Part shown: in pieces, positions 25,746-35,663 of the stretch
Numbering within the stretch: the first letter of the stretch is position 1
How the letters are laid out: each line of letters opens with the position of its first letter
Assembly (NCBI GenBank): GCA_963704675.1
Contig: OY969928.1
Location: forward strand, 620,001-684,000
DNA from: DASUVM01 sp963704675
GTDB lineage: Bacteria; Patescibacteriota; Saccharimonadia; Saccharimonadales; Saccharimonadaceae
Length of the DNA: 64,000 nucleotides
Reading direction: 5' to 3'
The notes under the pieces: generated by a model
What the model was told of the DNA's origin: nothing
The model's input: only the letters and a program-made list of their open reading frames with translations
Database searches by the model: none
Position numbers and translations under genes: made by a program

Positions 25746-26383
25746 GACTTGACGACCTCTTTCTTTATCTCAACACCTTTAGCTGGTTGCCAGTAAGCCG
25801 TTATATCGAGTGCCAAGCGAGTATTCTTATCTGAGCCAGTCACGTTCATTGTATTAATAGTAATGGGCCGAATAACCCGTTCTAAATCGCGCACAAAGGC
25901 TAGAACTTGTTCATAGCTACCGCTTACAGTAATACTCGCATTGATAGGCTGTGGGCCACTAGCTTCATCAGATGGCTCTACGTCTTCTGCTTGGCTCTCG
26001 ATCGACACACTTTCAAGCGTTACACCTGAAAGTGGTGTAATGACCTGCTGAATTGAAGTACCGAATGCACTTGTATCTTTTTCGCGAGGCAAGGCATTCA
26101 AAATCTTAGTTGAGCTCACGTTTTTATCGGTTCCTGCGTCAAGTGGCCCAAAGGCTTCTTTAAGCTTCACGATATTATTTTGATTTTCGGCTAAGGTGCT
26201 TGCGGCTTTAGATTTAGCGCTATATACATTGTTGTTATATAAAAATTGCTTATATAAGAATTGAGCCGCAACAAGCAAAATCGAGATTGCAATTGAAGCA
26301 ATTGCGACCCAGGCAAACATTGTACGATTAGCACTACTAATTGCTTGGCGTTTCTTAAGACCAGTTGCACGTTTCAGTTCCAT
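25742..26383 (-). CDS. pilO: Type IV pilus alignment protein PilO
   Basis: The 213-residue protein has one helix (about residues 28-50), a coiled-coil region and a ferredoxin-like C-domain ending QPAKGVEIKK. ASITVSGSYEQVLAFVRDLERVIRPITIN is characteristic of PilO. It overlaps pilN at one base. Confidence 0.87.
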   Translation of the reverse strand: MELKRATGLKKRQAISSANRTMFAWVAIASIAISILLVAAQFLYKQFLYNNNVYSAKSKAASTLAENQNNIVKLKEAFGPLDAGTDKNVSSTKILNALPREKDTSAFGTSIQQVITPLSGVTLESVSIESQAEDVEPSDEASGPQPINASITVSGSYEQVLAFVRDLERVIRPITINTMNVTGSDKNTRLALDITAYWQPAKGVEIKKEVVKS

Positions 26384-27114
26384 TAGTCATCTCCTTGGTC
26401 GCCTGAAGGATTGGCATTTTCGTCAAATATTGTATTGGCGCGCGATGGTGCACCAGTAATCGATTGTGTCGTTTGAATATTAGGTATATTTAATTTTACA
26501 TCTTCAATGTTAGGATCAAATGCAAACTCGTTATAAGTTGCACGAACAATAAAACCTAACTCCTGCCTGCCTTGATTACGAGTAAGATTTTGGCTTTCAA
26601 TTACAACACTATCAAACAGTTTGCCCGTCTGTTCTTCATCATCTTCTTTATAAGTAAGCTCGGCATTAACAAGTGTGTCTTTAAAAATAGTGAAAGCTTG
26701 GAAATTACCAGCCACGCCATTAAACACAATTTCTTTATTCTCTTGATCTGTTTGCAAACTTGAAAGCCGAATATTATTGGGTGGTGCTGGGTTTAAAACC
26801 TTAAGATATTCAAAAAGCCGTGAATATATGACTTTTTGATCGTATAATTCTGGCAGTGCAATGAGTTGATTTTGAATAGTAAGGTATTTATCAATATCTT
26901 CTACCGACTTTAGGTCTTCTGTGCGTGTGTCAATTTCAGTTTGCTTACTAGCAATAAGTAGTGGCTGCCCCGCATAAACAGTCAGGAACAAGAAGACTGT
27001 CAAGCCAACTGCGCCTAGTGTGACTAAAATTGAAATACCGATGACAGTCGTTTTTGTCCGCTGCGCCTGCAGAAACTCTTTTTTTACATCTGGTAGGAGA
27101 TTTAACTGAATCAT
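26383..27114 (-). CDS. pilN: Type IV pilus alignment protein PilN
   Basis: The 243-residue protein begins MIQLNLLPDVKKEFL, the conserved INLLP-type segment through which PilN binds PilM, followed by one helix (about residues 22-48) and a periplasmic-type coiled-coil/ferredoxin domain. An acidic tail ends the protein. It overlaps pilM by 4 nt. Confidence 0.88.
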   Translation of the reverse strand: MIQLNLLPDVKKEFLQAQRTKTTVIGISILVTLGAVGLTVFLFLTVYAGQPLLIASKQTEIDTRTEDLKSVEDIDKYLTIQNQLIALPELYDQKVIYSRLFEYLKVLNPAPPNNIRLSSLQTDQENKEIVFNGVAGNFQAFTIFKDTLVNAELTYKEDDEEQTGKLFDSVVIESQNLTRNQGRQELGFIVRATYNEFAFDPNIEDVKLNIPNIQTTQSITGAPSRANTIFDENANPSGDQGDD

Positions 27115-28148
27115 GCCGCTCTCTCCGCCAGACCAACAGCTACAGCGAATCTAGGTGCTAGCTGAAGCAGCGTTTGTTGATCGCCGCCAGCACGCACTCT
27201 TTGCCAGGGATTACCCGCCACTACCTGCAATCCGGTTTTGGTACTGACAAAATCATTAAATGCTGGCACCGAAACACCGTAACCCGTTAAAACAGCATTT
27301 TGAATAGGGAGGCTTGGATATCGTGTTTGAAAGAACTTTATCGTTTTTGTTAACTCTAAAACAAATTGCTCTAAAGTTGGTTCAAGCGATTTATAAATTT
27401 GACCCTCAAGCCTATCAGGATAAAGACCAAACTTCAGAATAAATTGCATCGCCTGGTTCTGGTCAATACTAAGGTTTTGCTGAGCTGCTTTTACAAGTGT
27501 TTGCATGCCAGTTGGCAACGAACGCACAAGTCGGGGCGTATCACCAACAACCGCTACAATATCAGTTGAGAAATCTCCAAGATCAACAATTAATAAACCG
27601 TTTTGATTATCTTCAGGAGTAAGAGAACGCACAAGCGCTAATGGATCAGGCTCTAATGCAATAACATTGAGCCCCAAACCTTCAATAAGATCAAGGCGAT
27701 CTTCGCTAAATTTATTAGCAACACTGGCGAGCAGTACTTCAATTTTATTCTCGTCTCTCAGTGATTTGCCCAAGACCGCCCAATCTATTTTTGCTTCTTC
27801 AATAGACATTGGAATATATTGCTCAGCTTGATATTTAATTGTACTGGCTAATTCTTGTGGCGGTACATCTGGTAGATCAACAACTGTTACGAATGTTTTA
27901 TTCGAAGGAACACCTACCACAACGTTTTTCGAAGTAATACCCGTTTGAGCAATAAGGTTCGTAATAACCTCACCTAATCGTTTTCGATCTTCGGGTGAGT
28001 CACTTGTAGCAACTTTCATATCAACAGGAGCTGAACCATATCGAGCTAAGACCCAAGATCCTGGTGTACCTTTAAGTTCAATCGCTCGTACAGCGGTTGT
28101 GCCGATATCAAGTGCGAAGAAGTCGCCCACCGATTGAAATAACTTCAT
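27111..28148 (-). CDS. pilM: Type IV pilus actin-like protein PilM
   Basis: The 345-residue protein has FFALDIGTTAVRAIEL (phosphate 1), GLLIVDLGDFSTDIVAV (phosphate 2) and NAVLTGYGVSVPAF, the ATP-binding pattern of the FtsA/actin-like PilM. It leads the pilM-N-O-x-B-T-C operon; the -10 box lies 11 nt before ATG, so the leader is only about 5 nt. Confidence 0.92.
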   Translation of the reverse strand: MKLFQSVGDFFALDIGTTAVRAIELKGTPGSWVLARYGSAPVDMKVATSDSPEDRKRLGEVITNLIAQTGITSKNVVVGVPSNKTFVTVVDLPDVPPQELASTIKYQAEQYIPMSIEEAKIDWAVLGKSLRDENKIEVLLASVANKFSEDRLDLIEGLGLNVIALEPDPLALVRSLTPEDNQNGLLIVDLGDFSTDIVAVVGDTPRLVRSLPTGMQTLVKAAQQNLSIDQNQAMQFILKFGLYPDRLEGQIYKSLEPTLEQFVLELTKTIKFFQTRYPSLPIQNAVLTGYGVSVPAFNDFVSTKTGLQVVAGNPWQRVRAGGDQQTLLQLAPRFAVAVGLAERAA

Positions 28149-28173
28149 ACTTATGCTTGATTATAGCATAAGT
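28149..28173 (-). promoter_or_regulatory. pilM promoter inside an 8-bp inverted repeat (candidate operator)
   Basis: ACTTATGC (28149-28156) and GCATAAGT (28166-28173) are exact inverted repeats around the minus-strand -10 TATAAT (28160-28165). TTCACA 16 nt upstream serves as -35. A dimeric repressor on this site would block the promoter. Thirteen nt recur at 19941-19953. Confidence 0.6.
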
Positions 28174-28206
28174 ACCTTACTTGTGAAGTAGTTTTCGCCC
28201 TTCAAA

Positions 28207-30543
28207 TTAGTAACGTGGTGGCAAGTCTTGTTCTTCAATCGTATTGATGATCTCTTGATTGTTACTACTGCCCATCAATACGTTATTGAAGAATAATTCA
28301 GAACCATAAAAGAAACGCTCTGCCGGATCGCTGCTCGTCACTGGATCTGACCCCGCTGTTCGACGTAACGACACTGTATCGGCAATGACAAGCCCGTTAG
28401 CTAACAGTGGGGTGCTACACGTTCCTGCTGTCAATGCGCCTGGTGTATCACACGTTGAAAAGTTTTTCAGCGTAAAGAAAGCACCATCCATTTGCGAGAC
28501 ATTACCATTTACTATAATGTTACCTCTTGCAACAATAGCAAGCGACGGTATCTCGCTCGTCGTATTATATGGCCCAGCATAGGTGATGGTGTCAGTAATA
28601 GTAACGTCGCCATCAACAACAAGTAATAGTTGAGCACCCTTAGGAATAGTTGATTTTGCAATCGTCAAGTTACCACTGTAATGAACTTTAGTAACGCCAT
28701 TTGTCGCTACTAAACTGCCAATATCCTGCGTGCCAGCTGGTGATGCGCTTACAGGCACCTGGGCTGCATATTGTGCATAATAATCTGTTATACAATGCGG
28801 ATTATCGCCAAAGTGGCCAGGATTCGTGAGCGGAACATTCGAGAACATAAGAGCTGTTGCTAAAAAGTGTTGCGCAGACGTATCAGGCTTACTTGCTGTA
28901 CCAAATTGCTGAACCTTGCCGCGAGCAACGGCGGCATACTCAACAACCGAACCATTCGCATCCGTATTTGCTGTTGTAAAGATGTTCCCTGAATTGGTTG
29001 CTTCGGTGCAAATACCGCTACTATTTGCAAAACCGCCGCCAACACTAATATCTCCACCTATAAAGTGCACTGTTGGGCGTTTTCCAACTGTCACACAACT
29101 TGGTGCACTCCATCGGTGACGTGGTGCAGCACCATGAGTAGGCGGATCAACAGCAAGCATACGACAGATGCGCGTACCTGTCGGGTAATTACCGACAACG
29201 AAATTACTCCCTGGATTGTTCGGCAATGAGGTTGTGTTATTAGTAAATACCGTTGTACTAGGCGCAACATAGATATCGCGACAAACGACCCCTGGCACGC
29301 TAAATCGGGCACAGGTAAAGTTATTGTCAGTATAAGGCGCAGTAAGATCTATAGATACTCCTGGCTGAACGATCAATTCTTTAACCGCCCATGCAGTTGG
29401 ACGACTTACTGTAATGCCCGACTTATTAACCGTATAGTTCACATTAACTGTTTCGTTTGCCGAAGCCGTCGTTTGCGACACTTGAGCACTTGGTGACAAC
29501 GAATAACTATAGGCAACTATCACGCAAGCTGCCGCTCCAAGGCCAATGCCACCATTCGTAGAGGAAGCTGGCCGGAAGCTTATATATTGACAGTATTGCG
29601 TACCCGGCGGCGCCGTCAGTGGAATAGCAAGTTGACTACGAACAACCTCAAGCTGTGTATTAGGCGCCAAGACTACATTACCAGGGTTCGCACGCGGCAA
29701 AGAGTTATTCGTAACCGGCTGATCAGGAGTGCCGGGATACACCCTTCGAGCCGTGTAGTCAATTGACTGTTGAGTTGAGCCCCCGTTCAACCGTAAAACG
29801 TGCGAAAATGTGACAGTTTGGCCTGGTACGGAGGTAATACTATTACGGCCACTAACTGGGCCGTCGTTTTGATCATTACCAGAGACAGTCGTGGAACCAG
29901 CAACTTGCCAAGGATCTGGAAGTGGTGCAAAGTTATGGCCAACTGGGTTACCGCAAGCCCTGCGAATAGCATAAATAATATTGCCGGCCTGATCCCTAAA
30001 AGTAATTGAATTGCCAACGACACCGTTATCAACAGTCCAGGGGTACCAAATAAATGTACCGTGATCACGACTGTAAAAGGCATTGTCACCATGCGCATCT
30101 TGATAATAACTATTGTATCGATACGATATACCCTCATCAAGGTTAACGCCCCCATATGTGGCAACGCCCCGAACTTTCCGTTCCCAGTCGTCCACATCAG
30201 CGGCTGACGGGAAGGTATGACCACCCGTACGCATGGTTTGCACAATGAATTGTGCACCTCGGATATCTTGAAGTGACCAGCCTCCGCCTTGATTTAAGGC
30301 GCGCGAACGAATCGCATTAATAAATTGGTCAAGATTAGCAGGAAATAAACCTCCTGGAATTACTATTCTTCCGGCAGGATCAAGACGACCATAGAAATAA
30401 CCATGGTTCAGCGGTCGCCCATACGGACCAGGCTCACCCGGTTCGGCTTGAGCTGGCGGCATATATGAAAATAGCTGGCCAATAACAGCCACAACTATCA
30501 TTACTACATGTATCCAGCGATGCTTATTCAGCAGGCGTGACAC
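28207..30543 (-). CDS. Large secreted protein encoded beside pilus genes
   Basis: The 778-residue protein has an N-terminal signal or anchor (HVVMIVVAVIGQLFSYMPPAQA) and then a long Ser/Thr/Asn/Gly-rich extracellular sequence with paired Cys, including a beta-rich centre and a C-terminal part with VVDGDVTITDT, ARGNIIVNGNV and RRTAGSDPVTSSDPAERFFYG. I do not recognise a named family; similar polymer-forming or PilY1-type C-termini exist in pilus-linked secreted proteins. It overlaps the upstream TPR gene by 20 nt and precedes the pilM promoter. A pilus-tip adhesin is my inference. Confidence 0.6.
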   Translation of the reverse strand: MSRLLNKHRWIHVVMIVVAVIGQLFSYMPPAQAEPGEPGPYGRPLNHGYFYGRLDPAGRIVIPGGLFPANLDQFINAIRSRALNQGGGWSLQDIRGAQFIVQTMRTGGHTFPSAADVDDWERKVRGVATYGGVNLDEGISYRYNSYYQDAHGDNAFYSRDHGTFIWYPWTVDNGVVGNSITFRDQAGNIIYAIRRACGNPVGHNFAPLPDPWQVAGSTTVSGNDQNDGPVSGRNSITSVPGQTVTFSHVLRLNGGSTQQSIDYTARRVYPGTPDQPVTNNSLPRANPGNVVLAPNTQLEVVRSQLAIPLTAPPGTQYCQYISFRPASSTNGGIGLGAAACVIVAYSYSLSPSAQVSQTTASANETVNVNYTVNKSGITVSRPTAWAVKELIVQPGVSIDLTAPYTDNNFTCARFSVPGVVCRDIYVAPSTTVFTNNTTSLPNNPGSNFVVGNYPTGTRICRMLAVDPPTHGAAPRHRWSAPSCVTVGKRPTVHFIGGDISVGGGFANSSGICTEATNSGNIFTTANTDANGSVVEYAAVARGKVQQFGTASKPDTSAQHFLATALMFSNVPLTNPGHFGDNPHCITDYYAQYAAQVPVSASPAGTQDIGSLVATNGVTKVHYSGNLTIAKSTIPKGAQLLLVVDGDVTITDTITYAGPYNTTSEIPSLAIVARGNIIVNGNVSQMDGAFFTLKNFSTCDTPGALTAGTCSTPLLANGLVIADTVSLRRTAGSDPVTSSDPAERFFYGSELFFNNVLMGSSNNQEIINTIEEQDLPPRY

Positions 30544-31096
30544 CCTGAGCCTCCAGTTCTTTTATTTTGGTATCGAGATATTGAATATTTTGCTCACTGA
30601 GCGGGTCTTCATTTTTCTGCTGCTCGGTGAGGGCTCTGGCCTCTTTAAAATACTTTAGCGCCTGAGATTTGTCATTCAACTTCTCAAGATATAAAACACC
30701 AATATTTTGCACCAACAACCCCACCTTTACACCTGCTTGATAAGCCTGTTCAAGATATGAAACGGCTGCTTTAAAATCACCGCGCCGCTGTGCGTCGTCT
30801 GCTAAGAACTGCAAAAGCTGCTGTTTTTCCTCAGTATTGGGGTTTTTACTGAGTGCTTCTTTCAGTGTTGCTTCACCAGGAGTCTTACCAGTATCAAGTG
30901 CCTCTTTGATGGTACCACTCGGCGTTACCTCTTTAGCCTGTTCGGTCTGCGTGGAGTTACGCGTTTGTAAAAATATAACTGCTACTAAAGCTGCGCCGGC
31001 CGCTATAACAATTACAGCAATTGTTATCCACATTGTCATCGTGGAAGCTTTTTTAGCCTGCTTTTTTTCACTTGTATCAATAATTTTTTTAGCCAT
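30524..31096 (-). CDS. Membrane-anchored TPR protein
   Basis: The 190-residue protein has a helix at about residues 21-46 and then TPR-like repeats (FLADDAQRRGDFKAAVSYLEQAYQ, VLYLEKLNDKSQALKYFKEA). Such proteins scaffold envelope complexes. The 3' end overlaps the large secreted protein, so the two are coupled and may work together at the pilus base. Confidence 0.7.
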   Translation of the reverse strand: MAKKIIDTSEKKQAKKASTMTMWITIAVIVIAAGAALVAVIFLQTRNSTQTEQAKEVTPSGTIKEALDTGKTPGEATLKEALSKNPNTEEKQQLLQFLADDAQRRGDFKAAVSYLEQAYQAGVKVGLLVQNIGVLYLEKLNDKSQALKYFKEARALTEQQKNEDPLSEQNIQYLDTKIKELEAQGVTPAE

Positions 31097-31162
31097 AGAA
31101 AATGTCCATTGCAGTTAAGTATAAACCGGTTATGCTCTATCGGCAATGCTCTTCTAAAAGTG

Positions 31163-32929
31163 CTAACGATTAAAAAAATTGTATACACGGCGAGATAAAT
31201 TGGCAAAAACAGGATCAGAACCACCACGGCTCATAATTCCCAAGATGTACGTTGCTTTTGGTGAGTAGATAATGCCAATGTCATGCACATAGCCATTATA
31301 AAAACCTACTTTATTTGCCACCACTGTGCCTCGCGGTACGCCAGCTGGAATACCACCTCGCCAGACCTGTCGTTTAAACAAATTAAGCAGACGTTCAGTG
31401 TGTTCATCATTTAATAGAGTGCCGGCCTGCAGACGCAACATAAAGTTTGTTTCATCCCTTACTGTTGAGTATTTGTCACCGCCATTTAAATTATTAACAT
31501 GAGTATCTAAAAAGCCCGCTTCATGAATCATATCCTCAGAGGTTTGCCAACCAAGCCAATTCTGAAAGGCTATTGCACACGGATTTGTTGAGTGAAGGAT
31601 CATCTCATTCATGCAAGCATTAACCGTCCAGCCATTATCAAGTACCGTTTCATTCGTTATCTCGGCCCGTTCCATTTTAGTGAATATGTCGTAGGCGATA
31701 AACATCTTATAAGTGCTTGAGGTTACAAATGCTCGATCGGGTTGGAATTCGGCATAACGATTTTGGCCACCAATTTCACGTACGATAATACCGTACGTAC
31801 CATAAGTATCAGCTTCCCAGTCGCGAATAAGCGCCAGCAAACCAATATCTCCTTTAGAATATGTGCGTGTATAGCTAAGCGATGGTGCTTGCTCTATAAG
31901 CGTCATCGCAACAGAAGCAGAAGCCTTAGGGTCAAAAAGCGCTTTTTCAATCATTTGCATGGCGGTGGCTATATTAATACTTTTACCGCTCGTACCATTC
32001 ACCCGTTCTACCTCTTGTCCGTCAAGTAGGGTAATCTTAGTAACGCCAGCCGGCATTGCTATTTGCGCACTAATATCTGTTAAATACTTCTCAAGAGTAT
32101 CCTTTTTAAGCTGCACGGTCATAACGTGCGAGATAGGGTCTTCACCCACCTGAAGCCACCCACCTTGGGTCGTGGCATCGGGTTTAAATGTTTTGTCTTC
32201 AATCGTTAACGTTAATGCCCGAGTAACAATCTGTTCAGTACGAACCTTCGTCGCAATTAATTCTTCGTAATTTACATCGGCTGTGACAATTCGAGGCTGT
32301 AAGGTGATTTCACTATTTACCTGAAAAGGCCTCGCCTGCAATTGATACTCAATGTCATCAACCGTAAACGCAAACCCACCTTTCCCCTCTTGCAAGATAA
32401 CTTTGCCGTTTTGAATCACAATATCTGCTTCAGTTGCAGTTTGCTTGTTTTCTGCAGCGATTTTATCGGCAAAAGCACGAAGGCGCTCTTTATTAACAAT
32501 AATAATTGACGTTGCGTTGGCAGTCTGCAGGGTTCGTACAAATGATGAGAATGGAATTAATCGTTCCCAAAATGAATACATAGCTGCTGCTCGTGCCGTT
32601 GCCGAGTCATCAATCGTTAAGCCAATACTTGCCCATTTAGTTTCGTATATTTTTTGTGGTGTCTTTATTTTTAAGGTGGCGTCACCAGCCGTTGTTCCAA
32701 GTTTTTGTTCAATTTCGTCAAGCGTTAGTCCGCCTATTTCAAGTGTGTCGACTTTCGCAAATGGCAAAGCACGATCAGCCGGATAAAGAAGCTGGCCTAT
32801 TATACTGAGCGCCGCCAAAATCCCAACAACTATCATGAGAGTATGAAACGTAAAAACGGCACGCCGAACATGTTTATGGCGAGCAATGCGCCACGCATGC
32901 TGTTTTAAGCGATCTGTTGTTTTATTCAT
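31163..32929 (-). CDS. Exported serine hydrolase (class A beta-lactamase fold) with PG-binding repeats
   Basis: The 588-residue protein has an N-terminal membrane helix (about residues 30-52), two PG_binding_4/VanW-type domains (LEIGGLTLDEIEQKLG and the later repeat), and a C-terminal beta-lactamase2 domain: SSTYKMFIAYDI gives S-x-x-K, NLNGGDKYS the SDN-like loop, and NKVGFYNG the KTG-like strand. Family members act on peptidoglycan or are penicillin-binding; antibiotic resistance is not implied. A TATACT box lies upstream. Confidence 0.8.
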   Translation of the reverse strand: MNKTTDRLKQHAWRIARHKHVRRAVFTFHTLMIVVGILAALSIIGQLLYPADRALPFAKVDTLEIGGLTLDEIEQKLGTTAGDATLKIKTPQKIYETKWASIGLTIDDSATARAAAMYSFWERLIPFSSFVRTLQTANATSIIIVNKERLRAFADKIAAENKQTATEADIVIQNGKVILQEGKGGFAFTVDDIEYQLQARPFQVNSEITLQPRIVTADVNYEELIATKVRTEQIVTRALTLTIEDKTFKPDATTQGGWLQVGEDPISHVMTVQLKKDTLEKYLTDISAQIAMPAGVTKITLLDGQEVERVNGTSGKSINIATAMQMIEKALFDPKASASVAMTLIEQAPSLSYTRTYSKGDIGLLALIRDWEADTYGTYGIIVREIGGQNRYAEFQPDRAFVTSSTYKMFIAYDIFTKMERAEITNETVLDNGWTVNACMNEMILHSTNPCAIAFQNWLGWQTSEDMIHEAGFLDTHVNNLNGGDKYSTVRDETNFMLRLQAGTLLNDEHTERLLNLFKRQVWRGGIPAGVPRGTVVANKVGFYNGYVHDIGIIYSPKATYILGIMSRGGSDPVFANLSRRVYNFFNR

Positions 32930-33055
32930 ATATTTTTGTTTTATTTTTGAATACTAATAGTATAGCATCTACTGCTAGCATCGTTTACAAAATCTTCTCT
33001 AAAGGCCAAGCTTTGACTACCCGCCGCATTAACAGTTAAGCTGACTATGCTAGGG

Positions 33056-34309
33056 TTAGTTTTCTTTCGTAAAGACAGACTGGGTACGCTGTAACGTTCC
33101 ATCTTCTTCTATTGTAACCGCCGGCAATTCACTCCGATACGGACGTTCTATAAAAGTTAAAGGCGGCATTGGCAGGTATGTATCGCTGGCTGCGATAGCA
33201 AATCTAATTGTTTCTTCAAATCCCCAGTCCATAGACGAATGCGCTGATGTTGTACGCACATGGCCTTCAACCTCATGATTTTTGTAGTAGGCCTTGACCT
33301 GCACCCGAGTTTGCTGACCTGCGGCATCTAGATAAACCTGAAAACCATGCTCTAGTAATTTGCCAGGTGCGGCTAATAAATTAATCTCGACCGACTTTAG
33401 ATATATCTCGTCTTCCCACTCATGCTTTACCTTGGCTAATCCCAAGTATGGCGCCATCTCTGGTGTATCCATTTCTCGAAGTATGTCTTTTAATTGACTA
33501 CCACTTATAGTGCTGTCATCAACAGCAATAATACGTGTATAGTTTGGGTCAACGCCGAGCTCAGGTAGTTTAAGCGGGTCATCAATAATCCTGCCCTTGT
33601 AGGCTGCAAGCTCCTCATCGGTAAAGTTATCTAGTATCTTACCTATAATATACGGACCGCTTTTGAGCCGTGTGTTTTCTCCCTCGTTGGTTTTGTGTAG
33701 GGTTGTCAGGCATAGCACGTTTTTCGGGTCTTCTTCTAAAAAGTTTCTCCAAAGTACCGCCATGCCGGGAGTACTCTTGCGCACTTCCTTATCACCAAGA
33801 AACGTTAAGTTATTACGTATATCTTCTATCTCATGCCGATGCTCGTCTGGTAAGCTAGAGGCAAGTAATCTGTCCAGGGTTTGACGAAGTTGATTGAGGG
33901 CCTCGTGTTCGGTTATGGCTATCGGGTTACTATCGATATAAGGCCGATATTTTAATATATTCGTTCGGCTCGAATCTTTAGCCTGCTCGATAAAACGTGG
34001 TGTTTGACGAGCATAATGCTGCAATTCAATCGCTTGAGCGATAGCTTCCGGATGCTTGATTTGTTCATCACTTAGATTAATGCCAGCATCCGGAGTTGGC
34101 TGAATTATCGGAAGTGATTCTTCTTCTAATTCAAATGCTGATTCCGGTATTGCCGGTGCCTGATTGGCTACGAATAAGTCCAGCGCTCCATGGCCTAATG
34201 ACGATATCTGTGGATCATCATAGGTAAGAAAATCAAAGTGCTGTTTAGTGATTTCCGGCTCTGGTGTTTCAACGTATGTAAAACGCCCAGAAGTTGCATT
34301 TGTTTTCAT
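33056..34309 (-). CDS. Phosphoribosyltransferase-like protein, 417 residues
   Basis: The start is set at ATG 34309 (MKTNATSGRF); a 16-residue extension is possible. The central RIIAVDDSTISGSQLKDIL resembles the PRPP-binding loop of type I phosphoribosyltransferases (VDDS-x-xxGT), but with Ser-Gln instead of Gly-Thr. The remainder is unrecognised: a polar N-terminus, helical middle and beta-rich C-terminus. Function unknown; single gene, leftward, with an AT-rich upstream region. Confidence 0.5.
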   Translation of the reverse strand: MKTNATSGRFTYVETPEPEITKQHFDFLTYDDPQISSLGHGALDLFVANQAPAIPESAFELEEESLPIIQPTPDAGINLSDEQIKHPEAIAQAIELQHYARQTPRFIEQAKDSSRTNILKYRPYIDSNPIAITEHEALNQLRQTLDRLLASSLPDEHRHEIEDIRNNLTFLGDKEVRKSTPGMAVLWRNFLEEDPKNVLCLTTLHKTNEGENTRLKSGPYIIGKILDNFTDEELAAYKGRIIDDPLKLPELGVDPNYTRIIAVDDSTISGSQLKDILREMDTPEMAPYLGLAKVKHEWEDEIYLKSVEINLLAAPGKLLEHGFQVYLDAAGQQTRVQVKAYYKNHEVEGHVRTTSAHSSMDWGFEETIRFAIAASDTYLPMPPLTFIERPYRSELPAVTIEEDGTLQRTQSVFTKEN

Positions 34310-34414
34310 TTTTTTGTGCTTAATATTACCACATATATTATAGCATTGTCGAAGCATATAGTCAATATACTACGAATTCTGAAACTTTTACTACAATACT
34401 TAACCTGTCTCTGT

Positions 34415-35515
34415 TAATATATTGTCATGAGCTCTCTACAAATCGGCATTGTCGGCCTCCCAAACGTTGGCAAATCTACCCTTTTTAATGCCCTGACAAA
34501 TAATAATATTTTGGCGGCTAATTATCCGTTTGCAACAATTGAGCCAAATACTGGTATTGTGCCGGTGCCCGACCATCGGCTTGAAGCGCTTGGCAAACTT
34601 TATAATACCCAAAAAATCATACCGGCCACGGTCACGTTTGTTGATATTGCCGGCCTGGTTGCTGGCGCAAGCCAGGGCGAAGGGCTTGGTAATAAATTCT
34701 TAGCAAATATTCGCAGTTGTGATGCTATCTGCCATGTGGTACGAGCTTTTGCAAATGATGATGTGTTGCACGTTGCAAATCGGGTTGACCCAACTGAAGA
34801 TGTAGCTATTATTAACACCGAGTTAGTGCTGGCCGATTTACAGACACTTGAAAATCGCCTCCCAAAACTACAAAAAGAAGCCAAGGCAAACCCAAAACTG
34901 CGCACTAGCATTGAGGCACTTGGCGAATTACAAAAACGTCTTGAAAATAATCAACCACTCTGGCAATTTCCAGCGCTCCTCGAAGCAAATCAGGAACTCC
35001 TGCGTGATTTACATCTGCTTACCGCAAAAGAAGTCATTTACGTATTCAATGTTGATGAAACAACTTTAAGCGATGAGACTCGCAAACAAGAATTAGCCGC
35101 CATTACTGCACCGAACCAAGCATTATTTTTATGTGCTGCGCTTGAAGATGAGTTACGTGGGCTCGAACTGGCAGACGCCGCCGAACTACTTGAGAGCTAT
35201 GGCCAGCACGAATCAGGTTTAAGCCAGCTAATTCGTGCGGCTTACGATACCTTAGGATTACAAAGCTTTTTAACCGCCGGACCGAAAGAAGTTCGCGCCT
35301 GGACAATCAAAAAAGGCTCCACTGCCCCTGAAGCTGCTGGCGCTATTCATACTGACTTTCAAAAAGGTTTTATTGCCGCCCAAGCTGTCGATTTTCACGA
35401 TTTAATCGAAGCTGGTTCAGAAACAGCCGCCAAAGCTGCCGGTAAAGTACGTACTGAAGGCAAAACATATATTATGCGACCAAACGACGTGATTGAATTC
35501 AGGTTTAATGTCTAA
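34415..35515 (+). CDS. ychF: Ribosome-binding GTPase YchF/OLA1 (ATG at 34427)
   Basis: Coding begins at ATG 34427; TAATAT (34415-34420) lies 6 nt before it, so the mRNA is probably leaderless. The 362-residue protein has G1 GLPNVGKST, G3 DIAGLVAGASQGEGLGNKFL, the NVDE variant of the G4 motif (NKxD) that gives YchF its ATP preference, and the C-terminal TGS domain (TAGPKEVRAWTIKKGSTAPEAAGAIHTDFQKGFI). Length is typical. Single gene. Confidence 0.96.
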
Positions 35516-35523
35516 GTTTTAGA

Positions 35524-35549
35524 TAAAAATAAAAACGCCCTCAGGCGTT
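35524..35549 (-). terminator. Intrinsic terminator for the LAETG-protein gene
   Basis: On the minus strand AACGCC-TGAG-GGCGTT is followed by TTTATTTTT. A second stable hairpin (GTACGG...CCGTAC) lies between it and the stop codon. Confidence 0.7.
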
Positions 35550-35663
35550 CTCGCAGATCAGCCTTCACTGTGTACTTTCCTACCTGGAGCGTACGGGGGT
35601 GGCTGGCTGCCACTCACCGTACGTCCAGGTTGGCGATGCGGGGTCAGGGCATCACCGGGTCAT

